Position numbers and translations under genes: made by a program. 64,000 bases of DNA, taken from assembly GCF_000721175.1 (NCBI RefSeq), contig NZ_JOEZ01000011.1:1-64000 (forward strand), in the 5' to 3' direction. Every line of letters begins with the position of its first letter. The stretch's first letter is position 1. This DNA is from Streptomyces anulatus (GTDB taxonomy: Bacteria; Actinomycetota; Actinomycetes; Streptomycetales; Streptomycetaceae). Of this stretch, positions 7,794 through 18,475 are shown one piece after another. Below the pieces are notes generated by a model. That model did no database searches and was not told the DNA's origin. It saw nothing but the letters and a program-made list of their open reading frames with translations.

Positions 7794-8907
7794 GCGTCAT
7801 GAGCCTTTCTGTTGAGCAGTTCGGTGAGGGGGCTGGTGAGGGGGCAGGGGACGTGCGCGGGTTCCAGGTGAGAATCCAGCCGGCGGTGAGTGCCACCGCG
7901 CCGCCCGCCAGGGCGATGGCACCGTCTGTTCCCATGCCTGCCGCGGCCACCGCGCCCAGGCAGACCGGTCCGACACCCTGAAGCGTCATGCTGCCGGAGC
8001 CGAGCAAGCCGAAGGCCTGGCCTTGACCGTCCTGCGGCAGGGCGTCCAGGAACGGGCGTCGCAGGCCGAGGCCGTAGGCGTATCCGAGGCCGCTGAGCAG
8101 CAGCAGACAGGACGAGACGCCCACCCCGGGCTCGGCGGCGAAGCCGATCAGGGGCAGCCCCGCCAGCGCGGCCAACGGGACGACCAGTCGCTCCCGGGCG
8201 CGTGGCCGCAGGAATCGGTGCACCAGCAGGTCACCGACCAGCATGCCGATCGGAAGGCAGCCCATCAGCACCGCGTACCAGCCGGGCGCGAATCGGCGTT
8301 CTCCCGCGTAGGCGACGATGAGGCCTTCCGCGCCCGCCACGAGCGCGACGGGTAGCCACTGGGCCAGCATCAGTCGTCGCACCGTACGGTCGCGCAGCAG
8401 CAGGCCCGCACCCTGCAGGCTTGCCCGGACGGCCCCGCCATCGGCCCCGCCATCGGCCCCGCTATCGGCCCCGCTATCGCGCCCGGTGCTGCCGGGTGTG
8501 CCGCCGAACGCCGCCGGCTGCAGACGGGGCAGCCGGATGCGGATGGCAAGCGCGCAGCCGAGGTAGAGGGCGGCGCTGACCGCGAGCGCCCGGCGTGGGC
8601 CGAGTGCCGCGACGGCCGCACCGCCCAGCGCCAGACCGAACAATTGCGCGCCTGCGCCCGCGATGTTGTTCAGCGAACGGCCCAGTACGTAGGCGTCGCC
8701 CTCCAGTGACTGCGCGACCAGCCGGCTCGACGCGCCGTGAAACACCGGTGTGGCGAGAGAGACCAGCGCCACGACACCGAGGCTCGCCGCGACCGGCATC
8801 CGCACCACGGCGAGCAGCAGGGCGGCGGCGCACGTCAGGGCGTATCCGCCGGTGATGAGCCCGCGGGGCGGCAGTCGGTCGGCCAGTCGGGCGAGGAGCG
8901 GCCATGC
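7783..8907 (-). pseudogene. MFS transporter lacking its first ~50-60 residues
   Basis: The frame encodes about 10 membrane segments of an MFS drug/solute exporter. The protein-like sequence does not begin at the first usable start codon (GTG/ATG about 8808). It continues upstream as clear MFS sequence (LADRLPPRGLITGGY, the TM2-TM3 loop region) up to about 8907, where it ends abruptly against the stop codon of the lipoprotein gene at 8909. TM1 and most of TM2 are missing and there is no start codon, so I infer a 5' deletion. The linker between domains contains a 12-bp tandem repeat (8431-8478). A truncated protein from the internal ATG is possible but unlikely to transport. Confidence 0.7.
8431..8478. 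repeat. Four tandem copies of a 12-bp unit inside the MFS frame
   Basis: The unit GGCCCCGC[CT]ATC is repeated four times and, on the minus strand, encodes the Gly-Ala-Asp linker GADSGADGGADGG between the two halves of the transporter. In-frame copy-number change would only lengthen the cytoplasmic loop. Confidence 0.7.
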
Positions 8908-8908
8908 A

Positions 8909-9523
8909 TCAATACACCCGGGGCCCGGTGTCTGTCAGGTGCACCTTCTGGTTGAACCCGGTTGGCTTCTTGTTCTTCCAGACCTCTTCGCACTCATAGG
9001 TCGTCTCGCCTAGAGGGATGGCCATGGCTTCAGGGATGTTGTTGCAGAGGGCGTAGTCGATCTCGTGGTTGTTGCCGAAGATGATCCGCGCCACCCCCTC
9101 GCGGGTCAGCAGCCCCGTCTGCGGCACGGCCTGGTACTCGACGACGTTGTCGGACCAGCCCATGTCCCCGATCGTGACGCTCCAGTCGACGTTGACACTC
9201 TTGAACTCGACGGTGCACGTCACTGTCGTCCCGGCCTTCGAGCTGACCGTGTCGGGGCACTTGCCGTTCGGCTTCCCGGTGGCGTTGGCCAGCCCCAGGG
9301 TCTTGCGCTCCAGTTCGTGCGCGACGATCTCGGTGAACGGGGCGCCGTCGGGCGCCTCTGGATACTCCGCCTCCAGCTTCCCGTCCGGCTTGGTCAGCTT
9401 CTGGGGGAGGAGAGTAGGGGAGGGCGCCGCAGGACTATCCGAGACCGCGTTCTCGCGTCCGCACCCACTGGCCAGAAGCGACACCACACCAACGGCTGCT
9501 ATTGCAACAATCTTTGCTCGCAT
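8909..9523 (-). CDS. Secreted lipoprotein with DUF4333-like region
   Basis: The 204-aa protein has a lipoprotein signal peptide with lipobox LLASG-C (Cys21), so it is anchored on the outer face of the membrane. A Pro/Ser linker follows, then a domain with a spaced cysteine pair (KCPDTVSSKAGTTVTCTVEF) that resembles DUF4333, a small actinobacterial extracellular domain. Start chosen as ATG 9523, giving a short Arg/Lys n-region; the in-frame extension to 9592 runs into the insertion sequence. It sits between the truncated transporter and the IS end at 9567, so only about 40 bp remain for its own promoter. Confidence 0.75.
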   Translation of the reverse strand: MRAKIVAIAAVGVVSLLASGCGRENAVSDSPAAPSPTLLPQKLTKPDGKLEAEYPEAPDGAPFTEIVAHELERKTLGLANATGKPNGKCPDTVSSKAGTTVTCTVEFKSVNVDWSVTIGDMGWSDNVVEYQAVPQTGLLTREGVARIIFGNNHEIDYALCNNIPEAMAIPLGETTYECEEVWKNKKPTGFNQKVHLTDTGPRVY

Positions 9524-9566
9524 GAATGCAACTTTAGATGAGCAAGCCGGTGCAGTGCTCGGAGTG

Positions 9567-11273
9567 CCTAAGGGCTTGCAGATGATTAACACGTCGTCTT
9601 GATCTTGGTGTCGGGATCGCTGCTCAGGGCGATGACCCGAGCCTGGAGGGGCATGAGGGCAGCGGGTGGGGTGGTCGCCGGTTGGATTACGGTGCCATGT
9701 GCTTCGAGCAGTTTCCTGATCTTCAGAAGGGTGCGGTGCATGGCTGTGCGGCTGCTTCCGAAGAGTACGGCGAGGGGTTCCGCGGCCAGGGCGAGGTGCA
9801 GGTGGAGCACGGTGGCCAGGACCTGATCGGGGAAGGCGAGCCGGGGCGGGCGGCCTCGTCGGTCGTCCCCGTCCGGGGACAGAGTCTGTGTGAGGTCATG
9901 CAGTTCCTGCGGGGACATGCCGGTCAGCGTGGGGTCGGACAGCAGAGTCTGGTTCCACTCCGGCGCTGGTGTCTGTGGGGCCCGAGCTGCCGGGACGGCT
10001 GGGGCCGGCTGGGGATGTAGGACGTAGTTCCAGTCGCCGTGGAAGCCGTGGCGGGTCAGTGGCAGAGCCGCCATCTGCGCGTCACCGATCTGTACTCCGG
10101 TCGGGTAGGTGCTGGTGTCGAGCTCGGCGTGGACCCGCAGTCCGGTGCGGGTGGTTGTTGCCGCGATGGACTGGACGATGACTTCGTGGCTGGTCAGCGG
10201 CCGTCCGCGCCAGTTCATGGTGATGTGGGAGAAGAGCCGGTGCTCGATCTTGTTCCACTTCGATGTGCCCGGCGGCAGGTGGCAGACCGTGATCGTCAGG
10301 CCCGTCTCGGCGGCCAGGCGGGCGAGTTCGAGTTTCCAGGCCCGGGTGCGGTAACCGTTGGAGCCACCCGCGTCGGCGGTGATCAGCAGCCGTGTCGCCT
10401 CCGGGTAGGCGGCGTGGCCCTGGCCGTGCCACCAGCGTCGGACCGATTCCACCGCGAACGCGGCGGTGTCGTGATCGGTGCCGACGTTGACCCAGCCGGT
10501 GTTCGCCGCCAGGTCGTAGACCCCGTACGGGATCGCCTTGCCGAGCTTGGGGTCGGCGAAGTCGTGCATGTTCACCTGCACCGGATCACCGGCCGGGCGC
10601 CACTGGCGGCCTTCGTTCTTGAAGGCGCCGACGAGTTCCTTCTTCTTGGTGTCCACGCTGATGACCGGCTGGCCGGCGTCCCGGTGCTCGCGGGCTTGCT
10701 CGTTGAGGTGACGGAACTGTGCGCCCCGGTCGACGTGCTGGCTGCCCTCAAGGGTCTTGGCGTTGGCCTGCAGGCTGAAGCCTTCCTCCCGCAGCAGATC
10801 GGCGACGGTGTCGGCACTGACCCGGTGCCCGGCCCGGGTCAGTTCCCGCGCGAGTGCCCGGGTCGACTTCACCGTCCACCGCAGCGGCGACATCGGATCA
10901 CCCCGCACATCCGGCTCCACCAGCGCCAGCAGAGCCGGCCGCAACCCCGGATCGAGTTCCGCGACCCGCTTGCGGCCCCCGCCCTCACGCCGCACCCGCC
11001 CCAGGGGCTCCTCACCGGCCTCCAGCTCGAACACTCCCTTGCGGACCGTCGTCTCACTCACCTCGGCCGCCAGCGCGACTGCCCGAACGCCGCCGTGCCC
11101 CAGGACACGGGCCTCGGCAGCCATCAACAGCCGACGCTGCCGCTCGTCCAGATGCGGAAACAACACCGCGAACTTCACCGAGAGTTGGCTACGAGTCTCA
11201 ACCGGGATGCGCATACCACAACAACGAGCGTCAGAACGGGAAGCAACACCTTGATTCCCTGCAAGCCCTAAGG
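9567..11273. mobile_element. ISAzo13-like insertion sequence, apparently complete
   Basis: A single long transposase gene is flanked by inverted repeats: 9567-9581 (CCTAAGGGCTTGCAG) and 11259-11273, whose reverse complement differs at one of 15 positions. The element is about 1.7 kb. No clear target duplication is seen beside these ends, so the true termini may be slightly different. The left end lies just upstream of the lipoprotein gene and close to the truncated MFS gene; the right end lies about 150 bp upstream of the esterase start. Confidence 0.75.
9586..11214 (-). CDS. ISAzo13-family transposase with extra C-terminal HTH
   Basis: The 542-aa protein cuts and joins the IS ends. Residues ~20-120 form helix-turn-helix DNA-binding domains. 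The DDE-type core shows VDTKKKELVGAF (first Asp), ITADAGGSNGY (second Asp) and GTSKWNKIEHRLF (Glu), in the order and spacing of the ISAzo13 family. After the core, residues ~460-520 look like a second HTH (PDQVLATVLHLHLAL... AMHRTLLKIRKLL). No stop or frameshift is present, so it may be active. Start ATG at 11214, shortly inside the right inverted repeat. Confidence 0.88.
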   Translation of the reverse strand: MRIPVETRSQLSVKFAVLFPHLDERQRRLLMAAEARVLGHGGVRAVALAAEVSETTVRKGVFELEAGEEPLGRVRREGGGRKRVAELDPGLRPALLALVEPDVRGDPMSPLRWTVKSTRALARELTRAGHRVSADTVADLLREEGFSLQANAKTLEGSQHVDRGAQFRHLNEQAREHRDAGQPVISVDTKKKELVGAFKNEGRQWRPAGDPVQVNMHDFADPKLGKAIPYGVYDLAANTGWVNVGTDHDTAAFAVESVRRWWHGQGHAAYPEATRLLITADAGGSNGYRTRAWKLELARLAAETGLTITVCHLPPGTSKWNKIEHRLFSHITMNWRGRPLTSHEVIVQSIAATTTRTGLRVHAELDTSTYPTGVQIGDAQMAALPLTRHGFHGDWNYVLHPQPAPAVPAARAPQTPAPEWNQTLLSDPTLTGMSPQELHDLTQTLSPDGDDRRGRPPRLAFPDQVLATVLHLHLALAAEPLAVLFGSSRTAMHRTLLKIRKLLEAHGTVIQPATTPPAALMPLQARVIALSSDPDTKIKTTC

Positions 11274-11425
11274 CCCGGAAGGGCGCGGAGAGCCCTGCGT
11301 CCCGTCACCACTGTTCATGACAGACGTCATGTCCGGCTCTGAGGCAAGGCCGCCCGGCCTCGCGGCCGCGCCGATAGCATCCAGCTGAAACCCGAATGGC
11401 CGAGACGGCCGAGGAGGAGCGACGC

Positions 11426-12352
11426 GTGCGATTCGCCCTGGAAGCCCTGTTCGCCGACGTGCCCGCCGAGCAGGTCGCCGAGGCCCGCGCCTTCTACCGG
11501 GCCAGGGCGGCAGGCCGTGGGCCCGCCAACTTCGAGGAGCTGAAGGAGGCGCGGGCGAAGAAGCCCGCACCTCGTGCCGCCGTGCCGCCTGCCGTCGAGG
11601 AGACGGTCGAGGCCGCCGGAGTGCGTGTCCCGGTCCGGATCCTCCTGCCGGCCGAAGGTCCGCCCCGGGGTGTCTACCTGGGCATCCACGGCGGGGGCTT
11701 CTACCTGGGCACCGCCGCCCAGGGCGACGAACGCCACCGCGCGCTCGCGGACGCCCTGCGGGTCGCCGTCGTCGGCGTCGACTACCGGCTCGCGCCCGAG
11801 CACCCCTGGCCGGCCGCGCCCGACGACTGCGAAGCGGTGGCGCTCTGGCTCGTCGAGGAGGCCGAGGCCCACTTCGGGACCTCACGACTCGCGATCGGCG
11901 GAAGTTCCGCGGGGGCCACCCTCGCCCTCGCGACCCTCCTGCGGCTGCGGGACCGGGGCGTCGCCGACCGGTTCGCCGGGGCCGCGCTCCGCTTCGGCAC
12001 CTATGACCTGAGCGCGCACACCCCGAGCGGCCGCCTCATCGCGAACGAGTACTTCATCCAGGCGTACGTCGGCCACGTGCCGGACCGCGACCGCACCCTT
12101 CCCGACATCTCGCCCCTCTACGCCGACCTCACCGGCCTGCCCCCGGCGCTGCTGGTCGTGGGCGCCGAGGACATCCTGTTGGAGGACAACCTGACCATGG
12201 CCGGGCGGCTGTCGGCCGCCGGGAACGACGTCGAGCTGCGCGTCTACCCCGCCTCGCCCCACGGCTTCACCGGCCACCCCACCGCTCTGGCCGCCACCGC
12301 GGTCAACGGTGTCAACTCCTGGCTGCGCGAGCGGATCAGCGGTCGCCCCTGA
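11426..12352 (+). CDS. Alpha/beta hydrolase of the hormone-sensitive-lipase esterase family
   Basis: This is a 308-aa carboxylesterase-type enzyme. It shows the family oxyanion motif HGGGF (IHGGGFYLG), the nucleophile elbow GGSSAGA (Ser in place of the usual GDSAGG Asp), an acid residue in GAEDILLEDN and the catalytic His in SPHGFTGHP. No signal peptide; cytoplasmic. GTG 11426 was chosen because GAGGAGG lies 8 nt upstream; ATG 11396 would place that ribosome site inside the gene. The end overlaps the convergent acetyltransferase by 17 nt. Natural substrate unknown. Confidence 0.85.
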   Translation: MRFALEALFADVPAEQVAEARAFYRARAAGRGPANFEELKEARAKKPAPRAAVPPAVEETVEAAGVRVPVRILLPAEGPPRGVYLGIHGGGFYLGTAAQGDERHRALADALRVAVVGVDYRLAPEHPWPAAPDDCEAVALWLVEEAEAHFGTSRLAIGGSSAGATLALATLLRLRDRGVADRFAGAALRFGTYDLSAHTPSGRLIANEYFIQAYVGHVPDRDRTLPDISPLYADLTGLPPALLVVGAEDILLEDNLTMAGRLSAAGNDVELRVYPASPHGFTGHPTALAATAVNGVNSWLRERISGRP

Positions 12353-12935
12353 CCCGGGCGTGCAGGTGCATGTCGTGCCGGCCGTCGTCGTGCACGGCCG
12401 CGTTGCGCTTGGTGCCTTCCAGGCGGTAGCCGACCTTGGTGGCGACCCTGCACGAGGCGTGGTTACGCGTCGAGTGGTCCAACTCCAGGCGGTGGAAGCC
12501 GACGTCGTCCAGGGCCCAGGCACTGAGCACCGTGAGCGCCCGGGAGGCCACCCCCGCTCCACGAGCGGCCGGGAGCACCCAGTACGCGGCGTTCGCGACG
12601 CCGTCCTCGAAGTTCAGGCCGCGCAGCGCCATGCGGCCGAGCACGTCACCTCCGCCGCCGTCGCGAGCGATCGCCCAGTGGCAGCCCTTCTCACGTTTCC
12701 AGTCCTGGCGGTACGCGGCGAACCACTCCTCCACCTGCGCCTCGGTCGAGGGGCGGTGCGTGTGCCAGCGGCGCGTCTCGACATCCTCGTACGCCGAGAG
12801 GAACGCCGCCGCGTCGGCCCGTTCCCAGGGGCGTAGCACCAGGTCATCGCCGTCGGGCCCCGGAAGCACGGGTTGCGGAACGCCGGCGAGGCAGCCGGAG
12901 GCCATGGCGGGAGGCGTCGACAGCGTGCGAGTCAT
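12336..12935 (-). CDS. GNAT acetyltransferase, RimJ/RimL type
   Basis: The 199-aa protein has the GNAT fold: LVLRPWERADAAAFLSAYED at the start, the strand YWVLPAARGAGVASRAL containing the acetyl-CoA loop [QR]-x-x-G-x-[GA], and the C-terminal LELDHSTRNHASCRVATKVGYRLEG typical of RimJ/RimL enzymes that acetylate N-terminal or side-chain amines. The target is unknown. The region around residues 10-30 before the domain is Pro/Gly-rich and the true start could be later. Confidence 0.85.
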   Translation of the reverse strand: MTRTLSTPPAMASGCLAGVPQPVLPGPDGDDLVLRPWERADAAAFLSAYEDVETRRWHTHRPSTEAQVEEWFAAYRQDWKREKGCHWAIARDGGGGDVLGRMALRGLNFEDGVANAAYWVLPAARGAGVASRALTVLSAWALDDVGFHRLELDHSTRNHASCRVATKVGYRLEGTKRNAAVHDDGRHDMHLHARVRGDR

Positions 12936-13003
12936 GGCCTCATGGTCACCCGGCGACGAGCCCGCGCGTCAAGGTCGTTTCCCGCTCTCCCTACTCTCGG
13001 GAC

Positions 13004-13498
13004 ATGAACATGTTCCGCGGCGGTGACGGCCGGCACCTGGAGATGACCAACGGCGGCACTGCGGTGTTCGTGGACGTACTGGTGCTCGCCGTGTCCACGC
13101 TGGCTCGCGAGCCCTGGGACTTCCGTTTCGCCGCCCTGCTGACGCTCCAGGACCAGAGCGTGATGGGGCGTGGGGTGGTCGGCTTCGACCTGGCGGACCT
13201 CGACTGGGGGGACACGCCGCAGGAGCGGGCCGCGGCGAAGGACTTCCTGCTGCGCGTCCTCGATCTGGCGCTGACCCGCCACCGGTGGGAGGAGCTGACG
13301 TACGAGCCGCCCCGGGCCGAGGGCGATCTGCGTACGTACCGGGCGATGGTGGAGGCATTCGACCCAGCGACGGCGAAGGTCGGTGCGGATGTCCTGCCCG
13401 GGCCGCAGAACGCCGCGATGGCCTCGTGCGTACGTCACCGGGTGCTGGACGGGCTGCCGTTCTGGGATGTGTGCGTGTTCTGCTCGGCCGGGGTCTGA
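13004..13498 (+). CDS. Conserved hypothetical protein
   Basis: The 164-aa acidic protein begins MNMFRGGDGRHLEM. No membrane segment, signal peptide or known motif is seen. It has three in-frame Cys near the C-terminus (SCVRHR, VCVFCSAGV). Codon bias supports a real gene. It is divergent from the acetyltransferase with 68 bp between the starts. Confidence 0.6.
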   Translation: MNMFRGGDGRHLEMTNGGTAVFVDVLVLAVSTLAREPWDFRFAALLTLQDQSVMGRGVVGFDLADLDWGDTPQERAAAKDFLLRVLDLALTRHRWEELTYEPPRAEGDLRTYRAMVEAFDPATAKVGADVLPGPQNAAMASCVRHRVLDGLPFWDVCVFCSAGV

Positions 13499-13547
13499 GG
13501 GTCCGCGCCCCTCTGCCTCCTCTGTCCACTCCGGAGACTCCGCCGTC

Positions 13548-13892
13548 TTACGGTCGCAGCCGGACCAGCCCCGGTCCCGGCGGGTGGCCCGGCTCGAAGG
13601 CGTCGGGGATCCCCAGCCTCAGGCCCCGGCTACGGGCGACACGGTGGACGTCCCGCAGCGAGTGCGCCAGCGCGGCGGCGACATGGCGGAGCTGGACGGC
13701 CGTGGACCCGTCGTCCGCGACCATGTCGTCGGCGTGGTCGAGGAGTTCGTACGCCATGCCGAGCTGCATGGCCTCGACCTTGTCGGCCTCACGCGAGACC
13801 CTGCCGTCCCCGTTGCCGACGACGTAACACGGCTTGCCTGCCGTTCCGGCCCAAGGGAGCAGGCGAACGGTGTCCAACGGTTGTTCTTTCAT
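13548..13892 (-). CDS. Small conserved protein divergent from the XRE/DUF397 pair
   Basis: The 114-aa helical protein has GKPCYVVGNGDG followed by VSREADKVEAMQLGMAYELL and a long C-terminal helix. I recall closely similar proteins next to DUF5753 regulators in many streptomycetes, so it is probably part of the same regulatory module, possibly as its target or partner; this is from memory. ATG 13892 was chosen; an upstream frame to 13952 is open. No domain name is assigned. Confidence 0.6.
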   Translation of the reverse strand: MKEQPLDTVRLLPWAGTAGKPCYVVGNGDGRVSREADKVEAMQLGMAYELLDHADDMVADDGSTAVQLRHVAAALAHSLRDVHRVARSRGLRLGIPDAFEPGHPPGPGLVRLRP

Positions 13893-14025
13893 GAGGGCGT
13901 CAACTCCGTGAGCAGTGGGGGCGAATTCTTCGCTGCGTAGCGATCCACTCACAGAGTGCGATGGGCGCGGCTAGGCTCGCCAGGGGGTACGGGGTGACAC
14001 CGCGTTCGTCGCACGGGAGTTGGCT

Positions 14026-14823
14026 GTGAGTAATACCTATGGCATTTGGTTGAAGGCTCAGCGGGAAGCGGCCGGGCTGACACAGCAGCAACTTTCGGAC
14101 CAGGCTCTGATGACCCGATCGCACATCTCGCACATCGAGGCCGGTCGCCGGGTGCCGAGCGAAGAGGATGCCCGGCGGCTCGACATGGCCCTGGGGACGG
14201 GCAACGTGCTCAGCAGTTTCCGGCCCGGAGCAGACGATGACGCAGTCGCGGACTACTTCGCGCCGGTACAGCACCTGGAACAACAAGCGACGTCCATCCG
14301 CGAATTCGCACCCTCCCTCATTCCAGGCATTCTCCAGACCGAGGCGTACGCGCGTTGCGTACTCGGCAGGGCGTTCCCCCCACTGAGTCCGGCCGAATGT
14401 GACAGGGCGGTCGTCACACGACTGAAGCGCGCCCAGATTCTCCAGAATCCGACGTCACCCGTGGTCTGGATCATGCTCGACGAGGCAGTGCTGCGACGTC
14501 CGGTCGGCGGGGCCGCGATCATGGCCGAACAAATCGACCACATCATCAGTCTGACCGAATCCGAACGCATTCGCACGCATGTAATCCCGCTGGAGCTCGG
14601 TCATCACCCCTTGCTGGACGGCATGTTGACGCTGATGTGGTTCGACGACCAGCCACCGATCGCATACAGCGAAGGCGTGCGCGTGGGGAGGTTGCACGAT
14701 TCGCCGTCCGTGGTTGAGGCACTCCAGGGCGACTACACTCTCGCCCTGAGCGACGCGCTGTCACTGAAAAAGTCTTTGGCTGCGCTGAAGGCGACATCGA
14801 AGGGCTACAGAGATCATGGATAG
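14026..14823 (+). CDS. XRE-family regulator with DUF5753 (WhiJ-like)
   Basis: The 265-aa protein has an N-terminal XRE helix-turn-helix (residues ~5-60: LKAQREAAGLTQQQLSDQA then SHISHIEAGRRVPS). The rest is DUF5753, recognisable from FAPSLIPGILQTEAYAR and a core with WIMLDEAVLRRPVGG. Such proteins are very frequent in Streptomyces and, as in the whiJ system, act with a small DUF397 protein to control development and antibiotic production. GTG 14026 was chosen because GGGAG lies 7 nt upstream. The 3' end overlaps the DUF397 gene by 8 nt. Confidence 0.92.
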   Translation: MSNTYGIWLKAQREAAGLTQQQLSDQALMTRSHISHIEAGRRVPSEEDARRLDMALGTGNVLSSFRPGADDDAVADYFAPVQHLEQQATSIREFAPSLIPGILQTEAYARCVLGRAFPPLSPAECDRAVVTRLKRAQILQNPTSPVVWIMLDEAVLRRPVGGAAIMAEQIDHIISLTESERIRTHVIPLELGHHPLLDGMLTLMWFDDQPPIAYSEGVRVGRLHDSPSVVEALQGDYTLALSDALSLKKSLAALKATSKGYRDHG

Positions 14824-15037
14824 CGAGACCACCCCCGCGACGTCGTCCCTCAGTGGCTGGCGCAAGTCGTCCTACAGCAATAGTGACGGCGGCAGCTGCC
14901 TCGAAGTCCAGGACCACCACCCCACCGCCGTCCCCGTCCGCGACTCCAAGGTCTCCGGCGGGCCCACCCTGCTCATCCCCGCCGCCGGGTGGACCTCCTT
15001 CGTGGACGCGGTCAAGCGCGGGGCCCTCTCCGCCTGA
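14816..15037 (+). CDS. DUF397 small protein
   Basis: The 73-aa protein shows the DUF397 signature: WRKSSYSNSDGGSCLEV near the N-terminus, VRDSK in the middle, and a C-terminal W-x-x-F-V-x-x-V-K (TSFVDAVKRG). These proteins pair with XRE/DUF5753 regulators, whose activity they are thought to modulate. The start overlaps the regulator's stop region by 8 nt, so translation is coupled. Its last codons form the left arm of a terminator hairpin. Confidence 0.93.
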   Translation: MDSETTPATSSLSGWRKSSYSNSDGGSCLEVQDHHPTAVPVRDSKVSGGPTLLIPAAGWTSFVDAVKRGALSA

Positions 15038-15062
15038 CCCGAAAGACAGGCGGAAAGGGCCC
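15021..15062. terminator. Hairpin terminator between DUF397 and uvrA-like genes
   Basis: The left arm at 15021-15036 and the right arm at 15047-15062 match over 16 bp with one mismatch around a 10-nt loop. It covers the last codons of the DUF397 gene and lies just beyond the stop of the convergent uvrA-like gene, so it could serve both strands. There is no T-run, as usual in Streptomyces. Confidence 0.75.
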
Positions 15063-15068
15063 GCCACC

Positions 15069-17456
<2,388 letters not shown>

Positions 17457-17543
17457 GCTCGTCGTCTCTCCATAACTGGCCGTTACCGGTGCGCGGAGCC
17501 TGCTGGGCTGACTGGCGCGCGGAGCCTACTGGTCGTGCGTGAG

Positions 17544-17569
17544 GGCCGGGGCCCCATCGGGCCCCGGCC
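17544..17569 (-). terminator. Hairpin terminator after the AraC-VOC gene
   Basis: An 11-bp perfect GC stem (17544-17554 with 17559-17569, loop CATC) lies 16 nt beyond the stop codon of the minus-strand AraC-VOC gene. Confidence 0.75.
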
Positions 17570-17584
17570 TCTGGGGGGCGGGTG

Positions 17585-18424
17585 CTACTTCTTGGCCTGG
17601 GTGATGCGCAGCATGTTGCCGGAGGGGTCGCGGAAGGCGCAGTCGCGGACGCCGTAGGGCTGGTCGATCGGCTCCTGGAGCACCTCGCCGCCCGCCGCGC
17701 GGACCTTCTCGAAGGCCGCGTCCACGTCCTCGGAGGAGAGGATGACGCCGCGGAGCATGCCCTTGGCGAGCAGCTCGGCCATGGTCCGGCGGTCGTCGGC
17801 CGGGGCGTTCGGGTCCGCGAGCGGCGGTTCGAGGACGATCTCCACGTCCGGCTGGGCGGGAGACCCGACGGTCACCCAGCGCATGCCTTCGAAGCCCACG
17901 TCGTTGCGCACCTCCATTCCCAACGCGTCGCGGTAGAAGGCGAGCGCCTTGTCGTGGTCGTCGACGGCGATGAAGCACTGCGAGAGTTTGATGTCCATGG
18001 ATTTCACGCTACGGGCGGTGGGATTCGCTTCTCCATTCCTGACCGGTCGCGTGAGCATCTTGGCGACGCACGCCGGGATGGTCTCGCCCGCGTCGTGGGG
18101 GCGGGCCCGGTAGGCGCTCGGGGTCTCGCCGACCAGCTCCGTGAAGCGGGAACTGAACGAGCCCAGCGACGTACAGCCGACGGCGAAGCAGACGTCCGTG
18201 ACCGACAGGTCGCCCCGGCGCAGCAGGGCCTTGGCCCGCTCGATGCGACGGGTCATGAGATAGCTGTACGGGGTCTCGCCGAAAGCGGCGCGGAAGCCGC
18301 GGGAGAAGTGGCCGGGCGACATGAGCGCGGCGCGGGCCAGTGAGGGGACGTCGAGGGGCTCGGCGTACTCGCGGTCCATGCGGTCGCGGGCCCGACGCAG
18401 CCGGGCCAGGTCCTCCAGCCTCAC
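17585..18424 (-). CDS. AraC-type DNA-binding domain fused to a VOC domain
   Basis: The 279-aa open frame joins two domains without a stop. Residues ~5-108 are an AraC-type double helix-turn-helix (LDVPSLARAALMSPGHFSRGFRAAFG, then LSVTDVCFAVGCTSLGSFSSRF). Residues ~142-279 are a vicinal-oxygen-chelate (glyoxalase/bleomycin-resistance) domain starting MDIKLSQCFIAVDDHDKALAFY and ending DCAFRDPSGNMLRI. The VOC part may sense a small molecule or be an enzyme. An internal ATG at 17998 could start it separately, so it may be read as a fusion, as two proteins, or both. AraC usually has the sensor at the N-terminus; here the order is reversed. Confidence 0.82.
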   Translation of the reverse strand: MRLEDLARLRRARDRMDREYAEPLDVPSLARAALMSPGHFSRGFRAAFGETPYSYLMTRRIERAKALLRRGDLSVTDVCFAVGCTSLGSFSSRFTELVGETPSAYRARPHDAGETIPACVAKMLTRPVRNGEANPTARSVKSMDIKLSQCFIAVDDHDKALAFYRDALGMEVRNDVGFEGMRWVTVGSPAQPDVEIVLEPPLADPNAPADDRRTMAELLAKGMLRGVILSSEDVDAAFEKVRAAGGEVLQEPIDQPYGVRDCAFRDPSGNMLRITQAKK

Positions 18425-18475
18425 TCCCTCACCCTCCCACGGTCGCCGGCGCCCGGCCCCTCATCCGGAAACGGG

